Assembly: GCF_010179735.1 (NCBI RefSeq)
Contig: NZ_JAAEEH010000002.1
Location: 62,001-126,000, forward strand
Direction: 5' to 3'
DNA from: Anaerotalea alkaliphila
GTDB lineage: Bacteria > Bacillota > Clostridia > Lachnospirales > Vallitaleaceae
DNA: 64,000 bases
A program made the translations under genes and the position numbers. The notes beneath the pieces were generated by a model, which saw only the letters and a program-made list of their open reading frames with translations, was not told the origin of the DNA and did not search any database. This document shows positions 52,588 to 62,013 of this stretch, piece by piece. Within the stretch, counting starts at the first letter, position 1; every line of letters begins with the position of its first letter.

Positions 52588-53760
52588 ATGTTGAATGGAG
52601 AAAGATTGATTGCAAAACCTTACCGCTGGGCAATGGTGGGAGGCGGACGTACGGGCAACGTGGGATACAAGCATAGGATCGGAGCCCTCAGGGACAACAC
52701 GGCTTTCGAACTGGTGGCGGGTGCTTTCGACATCGACGCCGAGCGGGGCAAGGATTTCGGAACGAACCTGGGCGTGGACCCCAGCCGCTGCTATGCGGAC
52801 TACAAGACCATGTTCGCGGAAGAAGCCAAGAGGGAAGACGGGATCCAGGTGGTCTCCATCGCAACCCCCAACGGCACCCACTACGAGATCACCAAAGCCG
52901 CTCTGGAAGCCGGCCTGCACGTGATCTGCGAGAAGCCCCTGTTCTTCGAGGAAGAGGAAGGCATTGAGATCAAGAAACTGGCCGAAGAGAAGGGCAAGAT
53001 CATCGGCGTGACCTACGGCTTCTCCGGCCACCAGCTGCTCCTGCAGATGCGGCAGATGGTGGAGAACGGGGACCTGGGCGAGATCCGGATGCTGGACCTG
53101 CGCTACACCCACGGCTTCAACGCCACCGACACCGAATCCGCCAACGCCAGCCAGAAATGGCGCGTGGACCCCAAGGTGGCCGGCAAGGCCTTCGTATTGG
53201 GGGACATCTCCACCCACACCTACTACATGTCCCGTCTGATCTGCCCCGAGCTGAAGGTGAAAGAGCTGCTGTGCGACCGCCAGAGCTTCATCAAGAGCCG
53301 GGCTCCCATGGAGGACAACGCCTATGTGCTGATGCATTATGAGAACGGCGCCGTGGGCAGGATGTGGGCCTCCTCGGTGAACGCGGGATGCATGGACGGA
53401 CACAGGATCCGGATCATCGGCTCCAAGGCCAGCGTGGAGTTCAGCGACCACCAGCCCAACGAGCTGCTCTACGAAATCCAGGGACAACCCCCGCAGAAGC
53501 TGATCCGCGGCATGTCCTACCTGTATGACGAGTGCAACGCCGACGAGCGTCTGGGCGCCCTGCATACGGAAGGGCTGGGAGAATCCTGGGCCAACATCTA
53601 CCTGAAGTTCGCCGTCGCCATGGACGCCAAGGACCGTGGAGACGAAGAGACCCTGAAGAACCTGGTGTACCCCGGCATCGACGCGGGCATCGAGGGAATC
53701 CACTGGATCAACACCTGCGTGAAGTCCGCGGACGAAGGCGCTGTCTGGGTGAAGTTCTAA
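52588..53760 (+). CDS. Gfo/Idh/MocA oxidoreductase, locus A
   Basis: This 390-residue NAD(P)-dependent sugar or inositol dehydrogenase has a Rossmann start YRWAMVGGGRTGNVG, the conserved EKP motif (VICEKPLFF) and a C-terminal alpha/beta substrate domain with GDISTHTYYMSRL. AAGGGAGG precedes the ATG at 52588. Only distantly similar to the locus B enzyme, so it probably handles a different substrate or position. Confidence 0.9.
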   Translation: MLNGERLIAKPYRWAMVGGGRTGNVGYKHRIGALRDNTAFELVAGAFDIDAERGKDFGTNLGVDPSRCYADYKTMFAEEAKREDGIQVVSIATPNGTHYEITKAALEAGLHVICEKPLFFEEEEGIEIKKLAEEKGKIIGVTYGFSGHQLLLQMRQMVENGDLGEIRMLDLRYTHGFNATDTESANASQKWRVDPKVAGKAFVLGDISTHTYYMSRLICPELKVKELLCDRQSFIKSRAPMEDNAYVLMHYENGAVGRMWASSVNAGCMDGHRIRIIGSKASVEFSDHQPNELLYEIQGQPPQKLIRGMSYLYDECNADERLGALHTEGLGESWANIYLKFAVAMDAKDRGDEETLKNLVYPGIDAGIEGIHWINTCVKSADEGAVWVKF

Positions 53761-53790
53761 GCTTAACGTGACCAAAAACAGAAAGGAATT

Positions 53791-54735
53791 ATGATGATGA
53801 AACTTGCACTTTGTACGGACGTATTGGCAAACCTCTCTTACACGGAGATGTTGGATAAAGTAAAATCCCTGGGAATCGACGCTGTGGAAATGACAGCGGG
53901 CGGCTGGGGCGCCCGGAAGCACTGCAACACACAGGAGCTGCTTGCGGATGCAGGCAAAAGGGCGGCCTTCCTGGAGGAGCTGGAAAAGCGCGGGATGCGC
54001 ATTTCGGCCCTGAACACCTCCTGCAACCCCACGTGGCCGTCCGAAACAGGCAAGCAATATGCCGAAAGCATGTACGACTGCGCCACATTGGCGGGCATGC
54101 TGGGCGTCAAGAAGCTTGTGGCCATGGCCGGCCTGCCTGCCGGAGCGCCTGGGGACACGACACCGAACTGGATCACTTCCACGATCTCCTGGCCGGATTT
54201 CATGAAGCCTGCCTATGAATACCAGTGGGAAGTCACCATCAAGTTCTGGACCGACTATGTGGAACACTGCAAGAAATGCGGCATCGAGCAGATCGCGATC
54301 GAGGAATTCCCCGGCACGATGGTTTGGAGCGCTTCCACCCTGCTCAAGCTCCGCAACGCTGTGGATCCGATGATCGGCATCAACCTGGATCCCTCCCACA
54401 TGATGGCGCTGGGTGCCGACCCGATTGCGGCTGCCCGCGCACTCAAAGGATGCATCCATCATGTCCATGGCAAGGATGCCCGGATTGAGCGTGGTCTTGC
54501 GGATGTGGACGGCATCCTGGAAACAAGGCCGGTGGAAGAAGCGGCGGACCGTGTATGGAACTATGTGGCCGTGGGATGCGGCAAGGACCTGCAATGGTGG
54601 AAAGAGTTCTTCTCCGTGCTCAGCATGCTGGGCTACAACGGAGACGTATCTCTTGAGATGGAAGACCTTACCATGAGTGTCGAGGCAGGATTGTTGACAT
54701 CGATCGATGCCCTCGAGGCAACAATCAGCAAGTAA
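53791..54735 (+). CDS. Sugar phosphate isomerase/epimerase (AP_endonuc_2 TIM barrel), locus A
   Basis: A 314-residue protein of the xylose-isomerase-like family (IolE/IolI, tagatose epimerase relatives). Probable metal ligands lie in the IEEFPG, INLDPSHMM, HHVHGKD and SLEMED segments. Three ATGs in a row begin the gene. It follows the dehydrogenase by 30 bases. It is clearly related to the locus B protein at 61007, with the same segments in the same order. Confidence 0.9.
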   Translation: MMMKLALCTDVLANLSYTEMLDKVKSLGIDAVEMTAGGWGARKHCNTQELLADAGKRAAFLEELEKRGMRISALNTSCNPTWPSETGKQYAESMYDCATLAGMLGVKKLVAMAGLPAGAPGDTTPNWITSTISWPDFMKPAYEYQWEVTIKFWTDYVEHCKKCGIEQIAIEEFPGTMVWSASTLLKLRNAVDPMIGINLDPSHMMALGADPIAAARALKGCIHHVHGKDARIERGLADVDGILETRPVEEAADRVWNYVAVGCGKDLQWWKEFFSVLSMLGYNGDVSLEMEDLTMSVEAGLLTSIDALEATISK

Positions 54736-54762
54736 GACCAGCTAAACTTAAAATATACAAGG

Positions 54763-54809
54763 AAAAGGAGCTTGAAGGCAGTTTAGGACTGCATTGCAAG
54801 CTCCTTTTT
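54763..54809 (+). terminator. Terminator of locus A
   Basis: AAAAGGAGCTTG...CAAGCTCCTTTTT with an inner GCAGT...ACTGC stem. Confidence 0.88.
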
Positions 54810-54945
54810 GATATAATGGAAAAACCGGCAAGCGTTCTGTGGAATGGTCCGGAAGAACCGTCCCCTGGGCCCCGGTGGATTATAGGATATGTCGAAGAAC
54901 AAGGGGCGCATTTGGAATCCGTTGTGAAAGTTAATAAAATAACAC

Positions 54946-55005
54946 TTGATTTTCTGTAACCTGTCATCTATAATCACAATATAGCAGTAACGAGCACGTG
55001 CTCGT
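54946..55005 (+). promoter_or_regulatory. Promoter and LacI-type operator of locus B
   Basis: TTGATT (54946-54951), a 17-base spacer and TATAAT (54969-54974) precede the perfect 16-bp palindrome ACGAGCACGTGCTCGT (54990-55005). This is the CG-centred type bound by LacI family repressors. Confidence 0.9.
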
Positions 55006-55075
55006 GAAGCTCGATGCAAGCAAAGGCTCCCAGGCAGGGAGACGGTGCGGTTGCGTCGGTAGGGGAGAAAACAAC

Positions 55076-56110
55076 ATGAAAGTGACCATAAAGGCGATAG
55101 CGGAAATGGCCGGCGTACACCGTTCCACAGTGGACAAAGTGCTCCACAAGCGGGTGGGGGTCAGCGACGATGTCCGGGAGAAGATCCAGAGCATCATCGA
55201 CGAACTGGGATACGAACCCAATCCCATCGGCAAGGCTTTGAAGCGGCAGGAGGAGAAGTTGGTGATTGCCGCCGTCTTGCTGAAAGTGGATGCCTTGGAG
55301 CAGATCAAGGAAGGCATGGAAAAGGCAATCAGGACCTACAAAGGATTGAACATGGAAATCCGGTACCATGTGATCCAGTACCCGGATGTGGATGCCCAGG
55401 TGAAGGTCATCCAGGATTTGGTCCGGGAAGGGGTGGAAGGAATCCTCCTCCTTCCCATCCACGATGCAAGGGTCAAGGAAGCCATCGACGAGGCGGTGGG
55501 TGCCGGGGTGCCGGTCATCACAACAAACTCCGACATCGAAGGCAGCAAGCGGATGTGCTTTGTGGGACAGGACAGCGAAAAAGCCGGACGGGTAGCGGGG
55601 AGGCTCATGGGGGAATTCCTTGGAAGCAAGGGACAGGTCGCCGTCATCACGAGCGCCCTCCATTCGGAGACCAGCGTGGCGGTGGCGGGTCGGGAAAAAG
55701 GGTTCCAGGAGCTGCTCCGACAGACCTATCCGGACATCGACATCCGGGAGCGGGTGGAAAGCATGGAGGATCCAGATCTGGTCTACCAGGACACGGTGAA
55801 AATTTTGGACAGGAATCCGGAACTGAAAGGCATCTACATCACCTGCGGTGGTGTGTCCGGGTTGGGAAAGGCATTGAAGGACAAAGGGATGGCAGGCAGG
55901 ATCAAGGTGGTCTGCTTTGAACGGTATCCCGAAATCCTGGCGCTGATGAAGGAAGGCGTAGTCAACTGCACCATCGACAGTGAACTGGAGGAGCAAGGGT
56001 ACAGGACCTGCAGGATCCTGGCGGACCATCTTCTCTACGACCGGGAACCGGAGAAGGAGTTGCTTTTCACAAAAAGCAGCATCCTGGTCAAGGAAAGCAT
56101 CGAAGAATAG
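55076..56110 (+). CDS. LacI family transcriptional regulator of locus B
   Basis: A 344-residue repressor has an N-terminal helix-turn-helix (VTIKAIAEMAGVHRSTVDKV) and hinge, then a sugar-binding-protein-like effector domain (about 62-340). AGGGGAG precedes the ATG at 55076. It leads locus B and should repress its own promoter through the palindrome at 54990, and the transporter through the related site at 56138. Confidence 0.92.
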   Translation: MKVTIKAIAEMAGVHRSTVDKVLHKRVGVSDDVREKIQSIIDELGYEPNPIGKALKRQEEKLVIAAVLLKVDALEQIKEGMEKAIRTYKGLNMEIRYHVIQYPDVDAQVKVIQDLVREGVEGILLLPIHDARVKEAIDEAVGAGVPVITTNSDIEGSKRMCFVGQDSEKAGRVAGRLMGEFLGSKGQVAVITSALHSETSVAVAGREKGFQELLRQTYPDIDIRERVESMEDPDLVYQDTVKILDRNPELKGIYITCGGVSGLGKALKDKGMAGRIKVVCFERYPEILALMKEGVVNCTIDSELEEQGYRTCRILADHLLYDREPEKELLFTKSSILVKESIEE

Positions 56111-56137
56111 AGAGAGTTCAATTTTTTTTAAACCAAA

Positions 56138-56153
56138 AAGAGCACGAGCTCGC
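56138..56153 (+). promoter_or_regulatory. Second LacI-type operator
   Basis: AAGAGCACGAGCTCGC matches the operator at 54990 at 13 of 16 positions. It lies 40 bases before the ATPase ATG. No clear -10 box is seen between regulator and ATPase. Confidence 0.65.
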
Positions 56154-56193
56154 AAAGGCGTGCCTGCACATAAAAGGAGGAAGGTAAGAGCCT

Positions 56194-57720
56194 ATGGAAA
56201 GCAAAGAGACGAACTATATCCTGGAGATGCGGGACGTGGTGAAGGTGTTCCCCGGAGTGCGAGCCCTGGACGGGGTGAACCTCAAGCTGAGGCCGGGAAC
56301 GGTCCATGTCATCTGCGGGGAGAACGGGGCGGGGAAATCCACCCTGATGAAGGTCATCAACGGGACCCACGACGCGGACGAAGGGGAAATGGTCTTCAAA
56401 GGGGAGCTGATCGGGAAGCGGACCATCGAGGACACCATCCGGATGGGGATCGCCATGATCTACCAGGAACTGAACCCGGTGCTGGAGATGACCATCGCGG
56501 AGAACATCTTCCTGGGCCGGGAGCCCAAGGCGGGGCTGTTCGTGGACTACAAGAGCATGTACACCCAGACCCAGGAGCTGCTGGACCAGCTGAAGATCCC
56601 CTACAAGGCCAAGCAGAAGATGCGGGAGCTGAGCATCGCCGGCCACCAGCTGATTGAGATCGCCAAAGCCATCGCCAGGAACGCCTCGGTCATCATCATG
56701 GACGAGCCCTCCTCGGCCATCGCGGACACGGAGATCGACGTGCTCTTCAACCAAATCTTCGATTTGAAGGCCAAAGGGGTGGGGATCCTCTACATCACCC
56801 ACAAGATGGACGAAATCTTCCGGATCGCGGACGACATCACCATCATCCGGGACGGCCAATGGGTGGATTCCGGACCGGCAGTAAACTACAATCCGGAGAA
56901 GCTGGTCTCCCTGATGGTGGGCCGGGAGATCAAGAACGTCTTCCCCAAGGACCTGGACGTGGAGATCGGGGAAGTGGTCCTGGAGGTGAAGAACCTGACC
57001 CAGGAGAAGCAGCACGGGGGCCGGTTCAAGGACATCAGCTTCCAGCTGCGCCGGGGAGAGATCCTGGGCTTCTCGGGGCTGGTGGGCGCCGGAAGGAGCG
57101 AGGTCATGCGGGCCATCTTCGGCCTGGACCCCTTCACCTCCGGGGAAGTGCTCCTGGAAGGGAAGCGGCTGGACATCCGGGACACCACGGACGCCATCAA
57201 GCATGGGATCGCCATGATCTCCGAGGACCGGAAGGGCTACGGCCTGGTGCTGGAGCGGAACGTCCACGAGAACATCTCCCTGGTGAACCTGAAGAAGTTC
57301 ATAAGGAATGGTCTGATCAGCGACAAGGCCATCGTGGAGGAAGCCAACACCATGGTGGAGATGCTGCAGATCAAAGTGGCGAACCTGAATGTGGCGACCA
57401 GCACCCTGTCGGGAGGGAACCAGCAGAAGGTGGTCCTGGCCAAGTGGCTGATGGGGGACGTGAAGGTCATGATCCTGGACGAGCCCACCCGGGGGATCGA
57501 CGTGGGCGCCAAGTCGGAGATCCACCGGCTGATGTGCAAGTTCGCCAAGGAAGGCATGGCGGTGATCATGATCTCCTCGGAGCTGCCGGAAATCCTGGGC
57601 ATGAGCGACCGGATCGTGGTCATGCAGGAAGGGCAGATCACAGGCATCCTGGAGCGCGGGGAAATGGCCACACAGGAAAGCGTCATGAAGCTGGCCACCC
57701 ACGGAACGAAATCCAAATGA
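56194..57720 (+). CDS. Sugar ABC transporter ATPase (RbsA/MglA type), locus B
   Basis: A 508-residue double ATPase almost identical to the locus A copy; the differences that I see are conservative or outside the motifs (for example KAMYSQ to KSMYTQ, GKKLD to GKRLD). Both copies have intact Walker and signature motifs. The nucleotide match starts at the ATG itself (ATGGAAAGCAAAGAGACGAA in both), while the upstream sequence differs, pointing to a recent duplication or gene conversion limited to the coding region. Confidence 0.94.
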   Translation: MESKETNYILEMRDVVKVFPGVRALDGVNLKLRPGTVHVICGENGAGKSTLMKVINGTHDADEGEMVFKGELIGKRTIEDTIRMGIAMIYQELNPVLEMTIAENIFLGREPKAGLFVDYKSMYTQTQELLDQLKIPYKAKQKMRELSIAGHQLIEIAKAIARNASVIIMDEPSSAIADTEIDVLFNQIFDLKAKGVGILYITHKMDEIFRIADDITIIRDGQWVDSGPAVNYNPEKLVSLMVGREIKNVFPKDLDVEIGEVVLEVKNLTQEKQHGGRFKDISFQLRRGEILGFSGLVGAGRSEVMRAIFGLDPFTSGEVLLEGKRLDIRDTTDAIKHGIAMISEDRKGYGLVLERNVHENISLVNLKKFIRNGLISDKAIVEEANTMVEMLQIKVANLNVATSTLSGGNQQKVVLAKWLMGDVKVMILDEPTRGIDVGAKSEIHRLMCKFAKEGMAVIMISSELPEILGMSDRIVVMQEGQITGILERGEMATQESVMKLATHGTKSK

Positions 57721-57780
57721 GAAATCAGGGATGAAGGAAATAGGAACAAACATCATTTAAAATAGGGAAGGGAAAGAACA

Positions 57781-58761
57781 ATGACAAAATCAGAGAACAA
57801 GTCCGGAAAGAAGAAGTTGAATCTGGCGGAGCTGTACGGGAAGTACGGGACCTTCGCCATCCTGGTCATCATCTTCACACTCTCCTCCATCTTCACCAGG
57901 GGCTTCGCCACCCAGGCGAACCTGACCAACGTCCTGCGGCAGATCACGGTGGTGACCATCCTGGCCCTGGGGGCCACCTTCGTCATCATCCTGGGCCACA
58001 TCAACGTAGCCTACGGATCCATGATCGCCCTGATTGGGGTCATCTCCACGGCCATCATGGTGGCCACGGGCAGCGTGTTCGTTGCGGTGATGGGAGCCGT
58101 GGGCCTGGGCCTGGTCATCGGAGGCATCAACGGCTATGTCATCACCAAGTTCCACATCCCGGCCTTCATCATGACCCTGGCGGTCACCACGGTGGCCCGG
58201 GGAGCGGTGCTGCTCTTCACCAACGGGGTGCCCATCACGGGCATGGGCAGCGCCTACACCTTCATCGGCCAGGGCTATATCGGCTTTATGCCGGTCTCGG
58301 TGCTGATCCTGATTGTCCTCTTCATCATCTCCTGGATCATGCTGAACAAGACCCGCTTCGGCCGGCACGTGTATGCGGTGGGCGGGAACGAGCAGGCGGC
58401 CATCGCCTCGGGGATCAAGTCCAAGAACGTGGTGCGGAAGGCCTTCCTTTTTGACGGATTCACCGCCGCCATCGCCGGTGTGGTGCTCATGAGCCGGATG
58501 AACTCCGGACAGCCCGCCGCCGGTCTGGCCTACGAATTCGACGCCATCACCGCCGTGGTCGTGGGCGGGACCAGCCTGGCGGGAGGATCGGGAACCGTCG
58601 TGGGGACCATCATCGGCGCCGTCATCGTAGGAATCATCAACAACGTGCAGAACCTGGCCAACGTCAACACCTACTGGCAGCAGATCGTCAAGGGCCTCAT
58701 CATCCTGATCGCCGTCATCATCGACAAGATGACCAAGCGGGCCTCCAGCGCCAAAAAATAG
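57781..58761 (+). CDS. Sugar ABC transporter permease (RbsC type), locus B
   Basis: This 326-residue membrane protein differs from the locus A permease at about 15 residues by eye, mostly in the first 20 residues and a few TM positions. It has the same multi-helix BPD_transp_2 layout. The intergenic sequence before it (TTTAAAATAGGGAAGGGAAA) is also shared with locus A, so the duplicated block runs from the ATPase start through the permease. Confidence 0.93.
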   Translation: MTKSENKSGKKKLNLAELYGKYGTFAILVIIFTLSSIFTRGFATQANLTNVLRQITVVTILALGATFVIILGHINVAYGSMIALIGVISTAIMVATGSVFVAVMGAVGLGLVIGGINGYVITKFHIPAFIMTLAVTTVARGAVLLFTNGVPITGMGSAYTFIGQGYIGFMPVSVLILIVLFIISWIMLNKTRFGRHVYAVGGNEQAAIASGIKSKNVVRKAFLFDGFTAAIAGVVLMSRMNSGQPAAGLAYEFDAITAVVVGGTSLAGGSGTVVGTIIGAVIVGIINNVQNLANVNTYWQQIVKGLIILIAVIIDKMTKRASSAKK

Positions 58762-58819
58762 GTTGCAACCCCGTTTTTACGGGGCAACAAATAAATAACA
58801 CATTTCAAGGAGGATAATC

Positions 58820-59803
58820 ATGAAAAAGACAAAGAAACTGGCATCCCTGGTACTGGCACTTGTGTTGGCCGCATCCCTGTTCGCAGGCTGCGGACAGAAG
58901 GAAGAGCCGGCCGCACCCGGCGGTGAAACAGGAGGCGGCACCGAAGCACCGGCGGAAGGCGGCAAGTTTGTGGTAGGCTATGCCAACCTGGCGGACTCCG
59001 ACGTGTTCGTCATGGCCCGCAAGACAGCCATGATCGAGGCTGCCAAAGGCACCAACGTGGAGCTGCAGTTCTCAGACGCCAACAACGACATCCAGAAGCA
59101 GCTTGACCAGATCGACAACTTCATCGCCCTGGGCGTGGACATGCTGGTCGTCGTACCCGTGGACTTCGCAGGAATCACTCCGGCCATCATCAAAGCCAAC
59201 GAGTCCGGAATTCCCGTCATCTGCATGGGCATCAAGGCGGACGGCGGAGACTACATCTATGTGGGATCCGAGAACTACGATGCCGGTTACATGCAGGGAG
59301 AAGTCATCGCAGCGCAGATCCCGGAGAACGGCAAGGTCCTTTACCTGGCAGGAACCGCCGGAATGTCCCATTCCACGGACCGACGCAACGGATTCCTTGA
59401 AGCCATGGCAGCAGAAGGCAGGGACGACGTACAGATTCTGGCGGACCTGGACGGAAACTACGACCGCGCAAAAGGCATGCAGATCACGGAAGACTGGATC
59501 CAGTCCTTCCCCGAGTTCGACGCCATCGTAGCAGCCAACGACCAGATGGCCCTGGGTGCCGTAGAGGCGTTGAAAGCCGCACAGAGGCTGGAAGGCGTAC
59601 TGGTGACCGGTGTCGACGGAACGGACGACGCCAAGAATGCGGTTAAAGAAGGAACCATGGTGCAGACCGTGCTGCAGGACGCTCCCGGACAAGCCAAGGC
59701 AGCCATGGAAGCCATCCTGATGATTGAAAAAGGCGAAAGCCCGGAGAAGGAAATCATCGTTCCCTTCACATCCATCACCAAAGAGAACGTGGACCAGTTC
59801 TAA
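58820..59803 (+). CDS. Sugar-binding lipoprotein of ABC transporter, locus B
   Basis: This 327-residue RbsB/IbpA-like binding protein has a lipobox LFAGCGQKE (Cys at about residue 25), a Gly/Pro linker and two lobes (FVVGYANLADSDVFVMARKT; IVAANDQMALGAVEALKAA). It is recognisably paralogous to the locus A protein but far more diverged than the ATPase or permease. Here it comes after the permease, not before the ATPase. CAAGGAGG precedes the ATG. Confidence 0.92.
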   Translation: MKKTKKLASLVLALVLAASLFAGCGQKEEPAAPGGETGGGTEAPAEGGKFVVGYANLADSDVFVMARKTAMIEAAKGTNVELQFSDANNDIQKQLDQIDNFIALGVDMLVVVPVDFAGITPAIIKANESGIPVICMGIKADGGDYIYVGSENYDAGYMQGEVIAAQIPENGKVLYLAGTAGMSHSTDRRNGFLEAMAAEGRDDVQILADLDGNYDRAKGMQITEDWIQSFPEFDAIVAANDQMALGAVEALKAAQRLEGVLVTGVDGTDDAKNAVKEGTMVQTVLQDAPGQAKAAMEAILMIEKGESPEKEIIVPFTSITKENVDQF

Positions 59804-59840
59804 TCCAAGGGACAAAAGACAGCATGGGAACGACACAAGA

Positions 59841-59871
59841 TGTTTCGGGGCGTGACAAACGCCCCGAAACA
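59841..59871 (+). terminator. Perfect hairpin after the binding protein gene
   Basis: TGTTTCGGGGCGT-GACAA-ACGCCCCGAAACA forms a 13-bp stem without a T-run. It could protect the upstream mRNA and lower read-through into the dehydrogenase. Confidence 0.7.
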
Positions 59872-59964
59872 ATTCTAGAAATGCACGGGGGAAGGAAAGC
59901 CGGGAATGCATTTCTGCCCAACACACAACAAGGATGAAACAAGGATGAAAGGAAGGTATAGAAC

Positions 59965-60975
59965 ATGGACAAAGAACTCAGAATCGGCGTCGTCGGAACC
60001 GGAGCCATTGGAAGGACCCACCTCGAGAGGATCAACACCCAGTTGCAGGGAGGCCGTGTAGTGGCCGTATCGGATGTGAACAAGGAATTCGGCAAAAGCG
60101 TGGCGGAGAAGTACGGATGCAAATTCTTTGAAGACGGAGAAGAACTGATCAACTCCGATGAGGTGGATGCCATCATCGTGACCACCATCGACGCCTATCA
60201 TGAGCAGTACGTCAGCGCCTCCATCAAGGCGGGAAAATATGTCTTCTGCGAAAAGCCCCTGGCGGCGGAAAAGGAAGGCACCAAGCGGATCGTGGATCTG
60301 GAGATGGCCGGAGGCAAGAAGCTGGTCACCGTCGGATTCATGCGCCGGTACGACCCCGGATACAAGCAATTGAAGAAGCTTGTGGAGGAGCGTACCTACG
60401 GGGAGCCCCTGATGCTGCATTGCGCCCACAGGAACTACGGGGTGGATGAAAGCTATGACAACTCCATGCCGGTTGAAAACTCCATGATCCACGAAATCGA
60501 CGTGCTCCGCTGGCTCCTGGATGAAGATTACGCCACTGCGGAAGTCGTGTATCCCAAGAAAACCAAGTATGCCCATGAGAAGCTCCAGGATCCCCAAATC
60601 ATGATTCTGACGACCAAATCCGGCGTGCGCATCGACGTGGAGGCTTTCATCAACAGCCACTACGGTTATGACATCAAATGCGAAGTCTGTTGCGAGGAGG
60701 GCATCGTGAACCTGCCCGAGCCGGCCAACGCCATGGTCCGCACAAAAGCGGCAAGGATCACCCCCATCTGCGAAGACTGGTCCCAACGGTTTGTGGAAGC
60801 CTACAATGTGGAGCTCCAGGAATGGATCAATGCGGTCAAGGCGGGCCGTGTGGACGGACCCAGCTCCTGGGACGGCTATGTGGGTGCCATCACGGCGTCT
60901 GCGGCATCCAAGGCAAGGGACAGCCAAACGATTGTGAAGATTGAAATGGAAGAGTGCCCCGATTTCTACAAATAG
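59965..60975 (+). CDS. Inositol 2-dehydrogenase-like Gfo/Idh/MocA oxidoreductase, locus B
   Basis: A 336-residue enzyme has a Rossmann start RIGVVGTGAIGRTHLERI, FCEKPLA and, in the substrate domain, VGFMRRYDPGY and MIHEIDVLRWLL. These last two resemble IolG, the myo-inositol dehydrogenase family, with catalytic Lys (EKP), Asp and His in HEID. With the isomerase and an IbpA-like transporter this suggests inositol or inositol-like catabolism. GGAAGG precedes the ATG. Confidence 0.9.
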   Translation: MDKELRIGVVGTGAIGRTHLERINTQLQGGRVVAVSDVNKEFGKSVAEKYGCKFFEDGEELINSDEVDAIIVTTIDAYHEQYVSASIKAGKYVFCEKPLAAEKEGTKRIVDLEMAGGKKLVTVGFMRRYDPGYKQLKKLVEERTYGEPLMLHCAHRNYGVDESYDNSMPVENSMIHEIDVLRWLLDEDYATAEVVYPKKTKYAHEKLQDPQIMILTTKSGVRIDVEAFINSHYGYDIKCEVCCEEGIVNLPEPANAMVRTKAARITPICEDWSQRFVEAYNVELQEWINAVKAGRVDGPSSWDGYVGAITASAASKARDSQTIVKIEMEECPDFYK

Positions 60976-61006
60976 AACCAGAATCCAAAATCAGGAGGAA
61001 TAAAAG

Positions 61007-61948
61007 ATGATATTATCGATCTGCACAGACAGCTTGGGGAACCTGGCCTATGAGGACATGCTGGATGCGGTGAAAGGCATGGGTATCAACTACGTGGAGA
61101 TGACCGTAGGTGGCTGGTCTCCTGCGCCCCATATCCGTGTGGACGAGCTTCTGGGAAGCGAAGGGAAGCTTGCGGCCTTCCAGAAGGCCTTGACCGATCG
61201 GGGTATGGGAATCGCGGCCCTGAACTGCTCCGGCAACCCCCTGGACCCCGGTACATTGGGTGAGGAACATAGGGTGGCCCTCGACAAAACCCTGGATTTG
61301 GCCAAAGCCCTGGGCGTGAAGAAAATCGTCGCCATGTCCGGCCTGCCGGCGGGAGCCCCCGGGGACAAGGTCCCCAACTGGATCACCAATACGATTAACT
61401 GGACCCCCCTGCTGCGAGAGGCGGTGCGCTACCAGTGGGAAGATGTGGCCATCCCCTACTGGAAGAAGGTGGTCGAAAAGGCCAAGGAATGCGGCGTGGA
61501 GAAGATCGCTCTGGAGAATTTCCCCAACATGCTGGTCGTCAACCCGGAAACCGTATTGAAGCTCAGGGAAGCGGTGGGTCCCATGATCGGAATGAATCTG
61601 GACCCCTCCCACCTGATGTATCTGGGGGCAGACCCGATTCAGTCGGCTCGTGCCTTGGGAGACGCCATTCACCATGTGCACGGAAAGGACACCCGGATCG
61701 AGCGGGGTGTTGCGGACAGGAACGGACTCCTTGAGAACAAGGGAATCGAAGACATCGCAAACCGCTCCTGGAACTACGTAGCCGTAGGCTGCGGCAAGGA
61801 CCTCCAGTGGTGGAAGGAATTCTTCTCCGTGGTGAAGATGATGGGCTACAACGACTTCGTCTCCCTGGAGATGGAAGACATGACCATGAGCGTGGAAGCG
61901 GGCCTCAAGACTTCCGTGGACGCGCTGAAGCAGACCATCAGCCAGTAA
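61007..61948 (+). CDS. Sugar phosphate isomerase/epimerase (AP_endonuc_2 TIM barrel), locus B
   Basis: This 313-residue IolE/IolI-like TIM-barrel protein has likely metal ligands in LENFPN, MNLDPSHLM, HHVHGKD and SLEMED. It is related throughout its length to the locus A protein (for example AVGCGKDLQWWKEFFSV in both). It follows the dehydrogenase by 31 bases and has CAGGAGG upstream. Confidence 0.9.
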   Translation: MILSICTDSLGNLAYEDMLDAVKGMGINYVEMTVGGWSPAPHIRVDELLGSEGKLAAFQKALTDRGMGIAALNCSGNPLDPGTLGEEHRVALDKTLDLAKALGVKKIVAMSGLPAGAPGDKVPNWITNTINWTPLLREAVRYQWEDVAIPYWKKVVEKAKECGVEKIALENFPNMLVVNPETVLKLREAVGPMIGMNLDPSHLMYLGADPIQSARALGDAIHHVHGKDTRIERGVADRNGLLENKGIEDIANRSWNYVAVGCGKDLQWWKEFFSVVKMMGYNDFVSLEMEDMTMSVEAGLKTSVDALKQTISQ

Positions 61949-61969
61949 GAAAAGAGAAATGCGCATTCA

Positions 61970-62005
61970 AAGAAAGGCCCCGCCGGTGATGGCGGGGCCT
62001 TTCTT
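61970..62005. terminator. Terminator of locus B
   Basis: AAGAAAGGCCCCGCC-GGTGAT-GGCGGGGCCTTTCTT, a perfect 15-bp stem between converging genes. Confidence 0.88.
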
Positions 62006-62013
62006 CATCACAT

